Below are positions 1-8,058 of a DNA stretch of 64,000 nt, piece after piece. Positions within the stretch are counted from its first letter, which is position 1. The number at the start of each line of letters is the position of its first letter. The stretch lies in contig JBDWAL010000029.1 in assembly GCA_039978895.1 (NCBI GenBank), forward strand, positions 62,001-126,000. The letters are read 5' to 3'. Origin of the DNA: Aliishimia sp039978895 (GTDB taxonomy: Bacteria > Pseudomonadota > Alphaproteobacteria > Rhodobacterales > Rhodobacteraceae). The position numbers and the translations under genes were made by a program. Below the pieces are notes generated by a model that searched no databases, was not told the DNA's origin, and saw only the letters and a program-made list of their open reading frames with translations.

Positions 1-1224
1 TGTCCCATTGGCGATGTTCACGGCCTCTTCTTCGCTATCAAATGGAATGATCACCTGAACCGGGCCAAAAATCTCGTCTTGGGCTAACGTATGGTCAGCT
101 TGGACATCCGCAAACAAGACTGGCGCGACATAAGCCCCACCAGACGGCGCATCCGCATTTACATGCCCCGTCGCCGCGATCTCAAGGTCGGACCCTTTGG
201 CAAGGAAGCCTTCCACAATCTGTTTTTGACGCATGGACACTAAGGGCCCCACATCTAAATCTTGCAGTGCTGGTCCAGCCTGCAACGCTTGATACCGTCC
301 CGCCATACCTGACACGACTTCATCATATCGAGATCGGTGCACCAATATCCGCGATGATGCCGAACAGGTTTGGCCTGCATTTTGAATGCCCGCGTTGGCC
401 AAGAAGGGCAAAGCCGCGTCTATATCTGCGTCTTCAAACACGAGTTGGGGTGATTTCCCGCCAAGTTCCAAAGTAACAGGCACAACATTTTGCGCAGCTG
501 CAGTTTGGATCAGCTTCCCGACCCCAACCGATCCCGTGAAGGAAATATGATGCACGCCGGGATGGCTCGTAAGTGCTGCTCCTGCCTCATTCCCTAGGCC
601 CGGAACCACGTTCAATGCCCCATCAGGAAGGCCAGCCTGTCGCGCGAGTTCTGCGAATGCCAATGCGGTCAAACACGCTTCTTCCGCGGGTTTCAGCACA
701 GCTGCATTTCCCATCGCCAGTGCTGCCCCGACCGAACGGCCAATGATCTGCATTGGATAATTCCACGGTACAATATGTCCGGTCACACCGTGAGGTTCGC
801 GGATTGTATAGACTGTGTACCCATCCAGATAAGGAATCGTCGTTCCGTGGATTTTGTCAGCCGCTCCCGCGTAAAACTCCATGTAGCGCGCCAAAGCTAC
901 GACATCTGCGCGCGCCTGCTTCAAGGGTTTACCGACATCCATCGCTTCCATCTCAGCGAGGGCATCAATGTTGTCCAAAACCAACGTCCCGATACGCTGC
1001 AAAATACGACCGCGTTCGAAGTTTGGCATTTTGCCCCAAGGCCCGCGCAAGGCGTCCTCTGCGGCGTTCACCGCGCGGTCGATATCTTCTGCGTTGCCTT
1101 TCGCAATGGCACAGATCGTACTGCCATCTGATGGGTTTCTCAGGTCAATTTGCGCCCCAGACACAGACGGGACCCATTTGCCGTTGATTAGGCAGTGACT
1201 GGGATCAACACCCAAAACGCGCAT
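1..1224 (-). CDS. Aldehyde dehydrogenase family protein (C-terminus beyond window)
   Basis: NAD(P)-dependent oxidation of an aldehyde to a carboxylate in the cytoplasm. The visible 408 codons begin with ATG at 1224 and are open to the window edge, so roughly the last 70-80 residues of a normal ALDH (about 480-490) are missing. The translation shows the NAD-binding and catalytic landmarks of the ALDH superfamily: VPWNYPMQ, FTGSVGVGK, the Glu-containing LELGGKSPQ and the nucleophile in NAGQTCSASSR. It starts 10 nt after the TRAP large permease stop, so it is probably the last visible gene of that operon and may act on the imported compound or its product. The aldehyde substrate cannot be read from the sequence. 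Confidence 0.93.
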   Translation of the reverse strand, partial: MRVLGVDPSHCLINGKWVPSVSGAQIDLRNPSDGSTICAIAKGNAEDIDRAVNAAEDALRGPWGKMPNFERGRILQRIGTLVLDNIDALAEMEAMDVGKPLKQARADVVALARYMEFYAGAADKIHGTTIPYLDGYTVYTIREPHGVTGHIVPWNYPMQIIGRSVGAALAMGNAAVLKPAEEACLTALAFAELARQAGLPDGALNVVPGLGNEAGAALTSHPGVHHISFTGSVGVGKLIQTAAAQNVVPVTLELGGKSPQLVFEDADIDAALPFLANAGIQNAGQTCSASSRILVHRSRYDEVVSGMAGRYQALQAGPALQDLDVGPLVSMRQKQIVEGFLAKGSDLEIAATGHVNADAPSGGAYVAPVLFADVQADHTLAQDEIFGPVQVIIPFDSEEEAVNIANGT

Positions 1225-1233
1225 GTGGTCTCC

Positions 1234-2679
1234 TTAATTTGCGTAGGCAACCGCGGGCAACCACGTCACCAGCTGCGGTATCTTGAATACGATGAATAGC
1301 CCGAGCAATTGCACCAGCACAAACGGGATCACACCGCGATAGATGTGGCCCAAAGTCACGCCCGGAGGGCAAACCCCCTTGAGATAGAACAGCGCAAATC
1401 CCACAGGTGGCGTCAAGAACGACGTCTGCAAAGTAACCGCCACAAGGATCGCGAACCATACCACGGAAGGATTATCGACGATGCCATAGCCGTCGATCGG
1501 AATGTTCAACCCTATCACCACAGGCAACATCAACGGCATGATGATCAAAGTGATTTCGATCCAATCGAGCAGAAAACCCAACAAGAAGATGATGAACAGG
1601 ATGAAGGCGATGACCATGTACGGGTTGTCAGACGAACCCAGCACCAAATTCTCGATAATCTCGTCGCCTCCAAAAAGACGAAGCACATAAGCAAAAAAGT
1701 TGGCGGCGATGAAGATACCGACAATATAGCCCGCAGTATTCAATGTTTGCCGCATAACGTCTTTGAAGACTTTCAGATGCAGTCTCCGATTGGCGATCGC
1801 GAGCGCCATAGCACCCAATGCGCCAAGACCGGACGCTTCTGTGGGCGTTGCGAAGCCAAAAAAGATCGACCCCAGTACCAACAAGATCAATAACATCGGG
1901 GGAATCACAGACAAACCCACTTCCAACACAATTGCCATCGTGACGGGTTCACGGTCCTTTGGTAGTGGCATCGCTTTGGGATTTAACAGCCCGTAGATCA
2001 CGATAAATGTAATATAGAGGCCCCCAAGTAGTAGCCCCGGAAACAAGGCCCCCATAAACAAGTCACCCAACGAAATCGCAAGTTGATCTGACATGATAAC
2101 AAGCATGATCGACGGTGGTATGAGGATGCCCAGCGTACCAGAGGCCGCAATAGTCCCCGTAGCAATTTCCTTATAGTAATTTTGTTCGAGCATCGCGGGC
2201 AAACCCATCACGCCAAGCAGAACGACCGACGCGCCGATCACACCCGTTGACGCAGCCAGAATGATGCCAATAAACATCACAGACAGCGCCAAACCACCAC
2301 GCAATGCACCGAACAGCACTTGCATCGATCGCATCATACGTTGGGCAACCCCGGATTGATCCAACATAAAACCCATAAAGATGAACATCGGCAGGGCAAC
2401 CAAAACCGGGTTTTGAATCGTTCCGCCAAAGAACCGTCCTGCGTTCGCAAACAACTTTCGGTAAGCAATCCGCGTTTCGTCAAATTCGATGTATTGCTGA
2501 ATTGCATCCTTATTCGGGTCAAGAATGAACGCAGCCAGCAAGATAAAAACAAGCGACACGCCGACAAGCGCAAAGGCGACAGGGATACCGCGAAACAGCA
2601 TCCAGATGAAAACCCCAAACATGAGCAAAACAGCCCATTCGTTCAGGGAAAGGAAAGACATCAGCGACAAAATTTGCAT
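1234..2679 (-). CDS. TRAP transporter large permease (DctM/FcbT3-like)
   Basis: Large membrane subunit of a tripartite ATP-independent periplasmic transporter, which uses an ion gradient to import a ligand delivered by its binding protein. The 481 residues are almost wholly hydrophobic, with a typical DctM start (SLNEWAVLLMFGVFIWMLFR) and repeated Gly/Pro-rich segments such as GILIPPSIMLVIMS and FLTPPVGFALFYLKG that mark this family. Length is somewhat above the usual 425-440 because of an insertion near residues 60-90, a feature of the mannitol/chloroaromatic (FcbT) subfamily. It lies 3 nt after the small permease gene and 10 nt before the aldehyde dehydrogenase. Substrate is unknown; organic acids are usual. 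Confidence 0.95.
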   Translation of the reverse strand: MQILSLMSFLSLNEWAVLLMFGVFIWMLFRGIPVAFALVGVSLVFILLAAFILDPNKDAIQQYIEFDETRIAYRKLFANAGRFFGGTIQNPVLVALPMFIFMGFMLDQSGVAQRMMRSMQVLFGALRGGLALSVMFIGIILAASTGVIGASVVLLGVMGLPAMLEQNYYKEIATGTIAASGTLGILIPPSIMLVIMSDQLAISLGDLFMGALFPGLLLGGLYITFIVIYGLLNPKAMPLPKDREPVTMAIVLEVGLSVIPPMLLILLVLGSIFFGFATPTEASGLGALGAMALAIANRRLHLKVFKDVMRQTLNTAGYIVGIFIAANFFAYVLRLFGGDEIIENLVLGSSDNPYMVIAFILFIIFLLGFLLDWIEITLIIMPLMLPVVIGLNIPIDGYGIVDNPSVVWFAILVAVTLQTSFLTPPVGFALFYLKGVCPPGVTLGHIYRGVIPFVLVQLLGLFIVFKIPQLVTWLPAVAYAN

Positions 2680-2682
2680 AGA

Positions 2683-3471
2683 TCAGGCCTTTTCGCGCCG
2701 GTTCATCATCATCAAGACAAGGATGAGGGCTATGATGGACCAAAAGGCGATCATCAGTGTATAATCAAAGAAGGGTTCGCGCGAAATGCGGCGCGGTTTG
2801 ATATCGGAGTTGGTGAAAAAGATCACCCAATATGCGGCGTAGTGGATTAACCGCCACAGCACAAAAACTGCCGTCGGGAAGGCCCAGATCAACTGGTAGC
2901 CAAAGCTCACACCCGTAAAGACAGCCATGTTGCGACGCATCACAGACAACGCGGCGAGACCCGATAAGAAGAACAAAAAGGGCAGTGTCGCCTTCAACAG
3001 GTACACTCTGTGCAACCCGTTTGGACTGCTTGAGCCTTCACCGGCCACAATCGATGTCCACCCGTAGTGAAGGAGCACGTCGGTCATCAGCGCAATGAAC
3101 GGCAAAAGCAGCCAGCCTATGGCAAGCACCTCGATGCGCGCTTTCTTTTGCCGTGAGAAGTTTTGATGGAGTATATCGACCCTAACATGGGAATCTGTCG
3201 TGATCGCATACCCAAAGGCTGTCAGCATCGCGAAGCCATAAATCCACCATTGAGCATCGTCCAACCATGCTTGGTTGTGACCTGCTGCTCGCAAAAATAC
3301 TTGTGAAACGATTGCCAACATCAGCAATGGAAATGCCCAAGCGACCACATTGCCAACATTGATCATCAAGCGATCGATCGGTCCGTGGTGATCGCGACCG
3401 ACCTCCCCCGGGTCGGTGATCGCAAGGACCTCTTCGACGTCAGGTATTTCAGCTATGTCTGGTGTGCTCAT
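2683..3471 (-). CDS. TRAP transporter small permease (DctQ/FcbT2-like)
   Basis: Small membrane subunit that pairs with the DctM protein. The 262-residue product has an acidic soluble N-terminus of about 35 residues followed by hydrophobic segments, including the DctQ-typical ADxxLRAxGxxxxWLDDAQWWIYGFAM-like region and the DSHVRVDIL motif where the fold turns back. It is longer than the common DctQ (160-200 residues); the extra part is a hydrophilic loop followed by an additional C-terminal membrane segment, as in FcbT2-type proteins. It sits between the binding-protein gene and the large permease, and is separated from the former by an 80-nt gap that holds a strong hairpin (3502-3529). Confidence 0.9.
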   Translation of the reverse strand: MSTPDIAEIPDVEEVLAITDPGEVGRDHHGPIDRLMINVGNVVAWAFPLLMLAIVSQVFLRAAGHNQAWLDDAQWWIYGFAMLTAFGYAITTDSHVRVDILHQNFSRQKKARIEVLAIGWLLLPFIALMTDVLLHYGWTSIVAGEGSSSPNGLHRVYLLKATLPFLFFLSGLAALSVMRRNMAVFTGVSFGYQLIWAFPTAVFVLWRLIHYAAYWVIFFTNSDIKPRRISREPFFDYTLMIAFWSIIALILVLMMMNRREKA

Positions 3472-3501
3472 GTCCGACCCTTTGCCCGCATCAGATGCGC
3501 A

Positions 3502-3529
3502 AGGCGGCGCTCGTCCCGGAGCACCGCCT
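3502..3529 (-). terminator. Intra-operon hairpin between dctP and dctQ
   Basis: On the minus strand AGGCGG-T-GCTC pairs with GAGC-G-CCGCCT around a six-base loop, giving an 11-pair stem with one U-G wobble. No run of U follows, so it is more likely an RNA-stabilising or attenuating hairpin than a full terminator. Its position just after the binding-protein gene fits the common arrangement where the binding protein is made in excess over the permeases. Confidence 0.55.
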
Positions 3530-3551
3530 CACGTGTATTAGGTCATTAACG

Positions 3552-4598
3552 TTACCGGCTACGCGGCAAATAAATGTTAGACACCCACGTCTTGTACCCT
3601 GCGCGGTAATCTTGCAGATCGTCCCATGTCTTCTTGAAGTGTGGGTCTTCTGCTGCCAGTTCGGCGGCCACTTCGTTCCATGTGGATTCAAACAGGTCCA
3701 GCATTTCATCAGGCCACTGCATCAGGGTCACGCCGTTCTTCTCTTGGTTTTCAACCATCGCCGAGAAGTTCACCGCTTCGCCTTCTGCGAGGGATGTCGT
3801 GACGTTCGCAAGGCAGGCTGCTTCAATCTGCGCTTGCCCGCGTTCGGACATGTCTTCCCAAACGTCAATGTTCACGATCAACTCAAACAAGGTCGAAGGT
3901 TGGTGCCAGCCGGGGAAGTAATTGAACTTGGCGATCTTGTGGAAACCCAAGCGTGCGTCGATCACAGGCATGGAGAATTCGGTCGCATCAATCGCGCCGC
4001 GCTCTAGAGCAGGAAAGATGTCGCCTGCTGCCAACAATGATGTCGAAACGCCCAAACGTTGCATGACCTCAGCACCAAGGCCAAAGAAGCGCATGTTCAA
4101 ACCTTCAAGGTCGCTGACCGAGTTGATTTCATTTTTGAACCAACCAGATGTCTCTGGTGCGATGATACCACACGGCATAACCTTCACGTCATAGCCAGCT
4201 TGGTCATACATTTCCTGCCACAAAGCAGCGCCGTCATCATAAAGAATCCATCCAAGGAATTCGCCCGCTTCTGGACCAAAAGGTACAGCCGCAAACAAGG
4301 ATGCCGACGGAATCTTACCTTGCCAGTAACCAGATGTCGCAAACGCAGAATCAACAGAACCGTTGGACACAGCATCAAGGGCTTCAAGTGTTGGAACCAG
4401 CTTGCCGGGATCGAAGTGTTCGAAGTTGACCTCTCCGGAGATCGCGTTGATCCGGTTCACGAAGTCCACCGAAGACGTGCCCAGAATTGGCAAGTTCGAT
4501 GGGAATGACGAGGTCATCTCGATCACGTCTTGTGCCTGTGCGGCACTAACGCTGACAAAGGATGCCACGACGGCAGCAGTCAGATTTTTCAGTTTCAT
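3552..4598 (-). CDS. TRAP transporter substrate-binding protein (DctP, TakP/FcbT1-like)
   Basis: Periplasmic receptor that captures the ligand for the DctQM permease. The start is set at ATG 4598 because GGGAGG lies eight bases upstream; five more in-frame codons precede it. The first 23 residues form a signal peptide (MKLKNLTAAVVASFVSVSAA then QAQ cleavage region). The mature part starts DVIEMTSSFPSNLP and has the DctP motifs LEGLNMR, GALERGAIDATE-like text (ALERGAIDATEFSMP) and the GWHQPSTLFELIVN segment that typifies the TakP/FcbT1 group, whose known ligands include 2-oxo acids and chloroaromatic acids. Total 348 residues, normal for the family. The ligand is not predictable beyond an organic acid. 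Confidence 0.93.
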   Translation of the reverse strand: MKLKNLTAAVVASFVSVSAAQAQDVIEMTSSFPSNLPILGTSSVDFVNRINAISGEVNFEHFDPGKLVPTLEALDAVSNGSVDSAFATSGYWQGKIPSASLFAAVPFGPEAGEFLGWILYDDGAALWQEMYDQAGYDVKVMPCGIIAPETSGWFKNEINSVSDLEGLNMRFFGLGAEVMQRLGVSTSLLAAGDIFPALERGAIDATEFSMPVIDARLGFHKIAKFNYFPGWHQPSTLFELIVNIDVWEDMSERGQAQIEAACLANVTTSLAEGEAVNFSAMVENQEKNGVTLMQWPDEMLDLFESTWNEVAAELAAEDPHFKKTWDDLQDYRAGYKTWVSNIYLPRSR

Positions 4599-4839
4599 AT
4601 AAAGTCCTCCCAAGGATCGTACTAATGGCCATTTGGTATTTGATGCTCACAGACTGCGCTTGACCACACGCGCCGCAATTCGTTGTTTTGAACTTCGCTT
4701 GCTTGCGATGTGCAAAGCGTGTCTCCCGGCACGCTTGACAGAGAGTATGTCTCTCTCTCGCATTTACGTTTCGTCCAATTATTGAGCAGACTAACCACCA
4801 CTTCGTGCAAAGGGCTAGTCAAATTTTGCGTGATTGTAT

Positions 4840-4861
4840 AAATCAATGTATGCATTGATTT
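4840..4861. promoter_or_regulatory. Palindromic operator candidate, AAATCAATG-N4-CATTGATTT
   Basis: Two perfect 9-bp arms flank a 4-bp spacer (TATG). Its place in the divergent TRAP/acyl-CoA intergenic region suggests a dimeric repressor site. The sequence differs from the IclR-type boxes found elsewhere in the window, so it would serve a second regulator, perhaps one of the TRAP operon. No cognate regulator gene is identifiable. Confidence 0.45.
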
Positions 4862-4890
4862 GCTTGCAAGAGCTGATTTAGTGAAACGAC

Positions 4891-4907
4891 GTTCCGTTAT
4901 GCGGTAT
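4891..4907. promoter_or_regulatory. IclR-type operator candidate upstream of CoA ligase operon
   Basis: GTTCCGTTATGCGGTAT matches the perfect palindrome at 22979-22995 at 11 of 17 positions, including the whole left arm GTTCCG and the right GCGG. It lies about 100 bp before the first plus-strand translation start and touches the putative -35 at 4907. A site at this place could be an activator or a repressor site. The IclR protein encoded at 23560-24369 is the obvious candidate ligand. Confidence 0.45.
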
Positions 4908-5007
4908 TGGCAGCACGAATTTTCCGCACTACGCTTCCCCCAATAAGAGTGATGTGCCGACGTCGAAAAACAAGGACGCAGTGCATGATTTATGGGAGGA
5001 GATCACT

Positions 5008-5061
5008 ATGCCTTGCTTCAGGTGGACCGTGCTGCGGCGCGACGAGGGCTGCGCACAATGA
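5008..5061 (+). CDS. 17-residue leader peptide, ATGA-coupled to CoA ligase
   Basis: A short reading frame of 17 codons (MPCFRWTVLRRDEGCAQ) begins with ATG at 5008, six bases after the strongest ribosome-binding site in the region (GGGAGGAG, 4994-5001). Its TGA stop (5059-5061) overlaps the ATG of the downstream CoA ligase (5058-5060) in the ATGA form used throughout this region for translational coupling. The peptide has no run of a single amino acid that would suggest classical attenuation. It may simply deliver ribosomes to the ligase start, whose own ribosome-binding site is weaker. It has not been checked for conservation, so it could be fortuitous. Confidence 0.45.
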   Translation: MPCFRWTVLRRDEGCAQ

Positions 5062-6752
5062 CAGCGATGACGCTACAACAAGCCGTAGAGCATGTCACAA
5101 CGACCAACCCCACCTTCGCCATGACCACTGCGACGATCCGGGGCGTAGAATTCCGCGTTTTCGAAAATATTCCTCAGACTGTCGGCTCCCTGTTGCGCGC
5201 GAGCTGGGCCCCTATGGGCGAAGGTGCCGCCGAATATCTGGTGTTCGACGATGAGCGTTGGACCTTTTCCGAGTTCTGCGACGATGTGAAGGCCATGGCA
5301 CATGTGTTACAGCACGATCTGGGCGTGAACCAAGGTGACCGGGTTGCCATCGCGATGCGCAACTACCCCGAACTTATGGTCCTTATGATGGCGATCACGT
5401 CTGTGGGGGCTGTAATTGTCTTCGTGAACGCTTGGTGGACCACTGAAGAGTTGGACTACGCCCTGCGCGATTCCGCCCCAAGCCTTGTCTTTGCGGATGG
5501 GCCACGTGCTGAACGCATCGCACCGCTGATTGAACCGCTCAATCTTACTGTTGTCGGTGTCCGCGATGGCGAAGTCACCGCCGACAAATCCTACACATCC
5601 TTGCGCGATTCGGCCAAAGGCGCGGATTGGCCAGACGTGTCTGTCGACAATGACGACGATTTTGCTGTGATGTATTCTTCAGGCACAACTGGACGCCCCA
5701 AGGGCGTGGTGCTAACTCATCGCGGCGCGGTGAACGCCGTGTTTTCTTGGCTGATGCAAGCGGTGATCGCGCCTTTGATGGACCCACCTGCGCCCGATGC
5801 ACCCGAAGCTGCGCGGCCATCCGTTTTGGTTGCGACGCCTTTATTCCACGTCACTGCAACGCACCCTGTCTTCCTGCTCAGTCTGCCAGCTGGCGCCAAG
5901 GTGGCACTGATCCCAAAATGGGACCCGGAAAACGCAGCGCAAATCATTCAAGATCACAAAATCACCCGCTTGTTAGGCGTTCCAACCCAGTCGGCAGACC
6001 TTATGCAGACCGCAAAACGGCTTGGTTTGACGCTGCCTACGCTCGACTATGTTGGTGCTGGGGGCGCAAAACGCCCACCCGTTCAAGTCGCCCAATTGGC
6101 AGAGACGTTTCCGAACGCCAACATCGCGACGGGTTGGGGTATGACAGAAACAAACGCGCTTGGGATAGGCATGATTGGGCAGGAATATGTGGACCGCCCT
6201 GATGCTGCAGGACGCCTCCATCCGCCTTTGCAAGAGATCAAGCTGCTCGACGAAGATGGCGCTGAGGTACCGATGGGCGAGCCCGGTGAAATCACCGTAA
6301 AAAGCCCAAGCAACATGCGCTGTTACCTCAACAAGCCGGACGCCACGGCTGAAGTGCTGCAAGATGGCTGGCTGCGCACGGGTGATATGGGTGTGATCGA
6401 TGCCGAAGGGTATGTCACGATTGTTGATCGCAAAAAGAACATCATCATTCGTGGCGGTGAAAACATTGCCTGTTTGGATGTTGAAGCGGCAATACACCGC
6501 CACCCGGATGTCATAGAGGCTTGCGCCTTTTCGGTTCCCGATGAACGCCTAGGAGAAATCGTTGGCGCGTCTATTCATCTTCGCGATGGCGCGAATTTGG
6601 ACAGCGACGCGATGCGCGCCTTCCTTGACGGGCACTTGGCCCACTTCAAAATCCCAAACCATCTATGGTTCCAAACGGACGCGCTGCCACGTGGCGCAAC
6701 AGATAAACTTGATCGACGCGGGGTGCGTACTGCGTGCCTCGAAACGCTGTAA
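5058..6752 (+). CDS. Acyl-CoA synthetase (AMP-forming, class I adenylate-forming)
   Basis: ATP-dependent activation of a carboxylic acid to its CoA thioester, the entry step for the enzymes encoded downstream. The start is placed at ATG 5058 (564 residues), coupled to the stop of a 17-codon leader; longer in-frame versions from 4992 lack a ribosome-binding site. Visible motifs are the phosphate loop YSSGTTGRPKGVVLTHRG, the adenine motif GWGMTETNALG, the hinge/ATP motif WLRTGDMG...VDRKKNIIIRGGENI, and the C-terminal catalytic Lys in the degenerate form GATDKLDRRG. It resembles the long-chain/fadD-like and 4-coumarate ligase-like groups; the acid is unknown. First gene of a six-gene operon with 13 nt to the next gene. 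Confidence 0.93.
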   Translation: MTAMTLQQAVEHVTTTNPTFAMTTATIRGVEFRVFENIPQTVGSLLRASWAPMGEGAAEYLVFDDERWTFSEFCDDVKAMAHVLQHDLGVNQGDRVAIAMRNYPELMVLMMAITSVGAVIVFVNAWWTTEELDYALRDSAPSLVFADGPRAERIAPLIEPLNLTVVGVRDGEVTADKSYTSLRDSAKGADWPDVSVDNDDDFAVMYSSGTTGRPKGVVLTHRGAVNAVFSWLMQAVIAPLMDPPAPDAPEAARPSVLVATPLFHVTATHPVFLLSLPAGAKVALIPKWDPENAAQIIQDHKITRLLGVPTQSADLMQTAKRLGLTLPTLDYVGAGGAKRPPVQVAQLAETFPNANIATGWGMTETNALGIGMIGQEYVDRPDAAGRLHPPLQEIKLLDEDGAEVPMGEPGEITVKSPSNMRCYLNKPDATAEVLQDGWLRTGDMGVIDAEGYVTIVDRKKNIIIRGGENIACLDVEAAIHRHPDVIEACAFSVPDERLGEIVGASIHLRDGANLDSDAMRAFLDGHLAHFKIPNHLWFQTDALPRGATDKLDRRGVRTACLETL

Positions 6753-6765
6753 ACAAGAGGACTGT

Positions 6766-8058
6766 ATGAAGAGCTTCACCACAGAAGAAATCGGCACATA
6801 TATCGCCACAGCAGGCGCTGCCGCATGGGATGTACCGGGCATAACGGAGACCACTCCACGTCGTGAAATCACCACGGTCGGCATCATTGGTGCTGGAACG
6901 ATGGGCGGCGGGATCGCGATGAACTTCGCGACGGCTGGGATCAATGTCCGCATCATAGAGACCGCACAAGACGCCTTGGATCGCGGTCTGGCCGTCGTGC
7001 GCGGCAACTACCAACGCTCTTCCGACAAAGGTCGTTTCCCACAAGACGAAGTAGAAGCACGTATGGGTCGCTTCGATGGACGTTTGGCGTTAGCTGATTT
7101 GGCTGATTGCGATCTGGTGATCGAAGCCGTGTTCGAAAACATGGACCTCAAGAAGCAAATCTTCACAGAATTGAACCGCGTGATGAAACCCGGTGCGATT
7201 CTTGCAACGAACACGTCCGCTTTAGATATCGATGAGATCGCAAGTGTGACCGATCGCCCGCAAGACGTGATCGGACTGCACTTCTTCTCTCCGGCGAACG
7301 TCATGAAACTGCTTGAGATTGTCCGTGCTGCCAAAACAGATGATGACGTGGTCGCGACCTGTATGGATCTTGCAAAGAGGATCAACAAGATAGCAACCTT
7401 GGTTGGTGTTTGTCCGGGCTTCGTTGGCAACCGCATTCTGTTTGCTCGACAAATTCAAGCAAACAAACTGATCTACCAAGGTGTGATGCCATGGGATGTA
7501 GACGCTGCATTGAACCAGTTTGGCTTCAAAATGGGCCCGTTCCAAATGTCAGATCTTGCGGGCCTCGATATCGGTTGGTCCAAGGGTGCAACGACCAACA
7601 ACCCGATCCGTGACGCACTTTGCGAACTTGATCGGCGCGGACAGAAAACCAAAGCTGGGTTTTATGATTACGACGCGTCGCGCACACCGATCCCATCAGA
7701 TATCACCGCCGCGATCATCCGCGACATCACTGGCGCACAGCCAAGCACCATGCCCGCAGATGAAATCATCAAAGCCTGCATCCATCCGATGATCAACGAG
7801 GCCGTGAAAATCCTCGAAGAGAACAAAGCGCAACGCCCCTCTGACGTCGATATTGTCTGGCTCAACGGGTATGGCTGGCCTGCCGACAAAGGCGGGCCAA
7901 TGCTGTATGGCGATATGGTCGGCGCGGCTGAGGTTCTTGAAACAATGAAGAAACTTGGCGCTGAGGACGCAGCGTTTTCGCCGGCCAAACTTCTTGAAGA
8001 TCTCGCGGCCAACGGTGGCAGCTTTACTGATATCGACACAGGCGGACTGAAAGTATGA
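6766..8058 (+). CDS. 3-hydroxyacyl-CoA dehydrogenase
   Basis: Oxidises an L-3-hydroxyacyl-CoA to a 3-ketoacyl-CoA with NAD. The 430-residue protein starts at ATG 6766 (AGAGG upstream) and carries the Rossmann motif VGIIGAGTMGGGIAMNFATAG near residue 37, the GLHFFSPANVMKLLEIV motif around residue 170 with the catalytic His, the FVGNRIL helix, and a second C-terminal domain containing VWLNGYGWPADKGGPM. It thus corresponds to the dehydrogenase half of a FadB/FadJ-type multienzyme without its hydratase half. The hydratase is supplied by the next gene, which overlaps it by 4 nt (ATGA). An N-terminal tail of about 35 residues precedes the Rossmann fold. Confidence 0.94.
   Translation: MKSFTTEEIGTYIATAGAAAWDVPGITETTPRREITTVGIIGAGTMGGGIAMNFATAGINVRIIETAQDALDRGLAVVRGNYQRSSDKGRFPQDEVEARMGRFDGRLALADLADCDLVIEAVFENMDLKKQIFTELNRVMKPGAILATNTSALDIDEIASVTDRPQDVIGLHFFSPANVMKLLEIVRAAKTDDDVVATCMDLAKRINKIATLVGVCPGFVGNRILFARQIQANKLIYQGVMPWDVDAALNQFGFKMGPFQMSDLAGLDIGWSKGATTNNPIRDALCELDRRGQKTKAGFYDYDASRTPIPSDITAAIIRDITGAQPSTMPADEIIKACIHPMINEAVKILEENKAQRPSDVDIVWLNGYGWPADKGGPMLYGDMVGAAEVLETMKKLGAEDAAFSPAKLLEDLAANGGSFTDIDTGGLKV

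Larger units (their letters stand above)
4599..5007. other. Divergent intergenic control region between TRAP and acyl-CoA operons
   Basis: This 409-bp stretch has no convincing gene. It must hold the promoters of both divergent operons. I see two palindromes (4840-4861 and 4891-4907, listed separately), a TTGACA hexamer at 4735-4740 without a good -10, and a possible plus-strand promoter TTGGCA (4907-4912) with TACGCT (4930-4935) at 17-bp spacing for the acyl-CoA operon. The promoter call is weak because the -10 matches only three of six consensus bases. Confidence 0.5.

Noticed and set aside
4735..4763. Plus-strand promoter starting with TTGACA
   Set aside because: The -35 is perfect but no acceptable -10 lies 16-18 bp downstream and the site is over 250 bp from the next start codon.
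6562..6765. Longer start for the 3-hydroxyacyl-CoA dehydrogenase
   Set aside because: The extension lies inside the CoA ligase gene in another frame and adds 68 residues with no family similarity; ATG 6766 has a ribosome-binding site.
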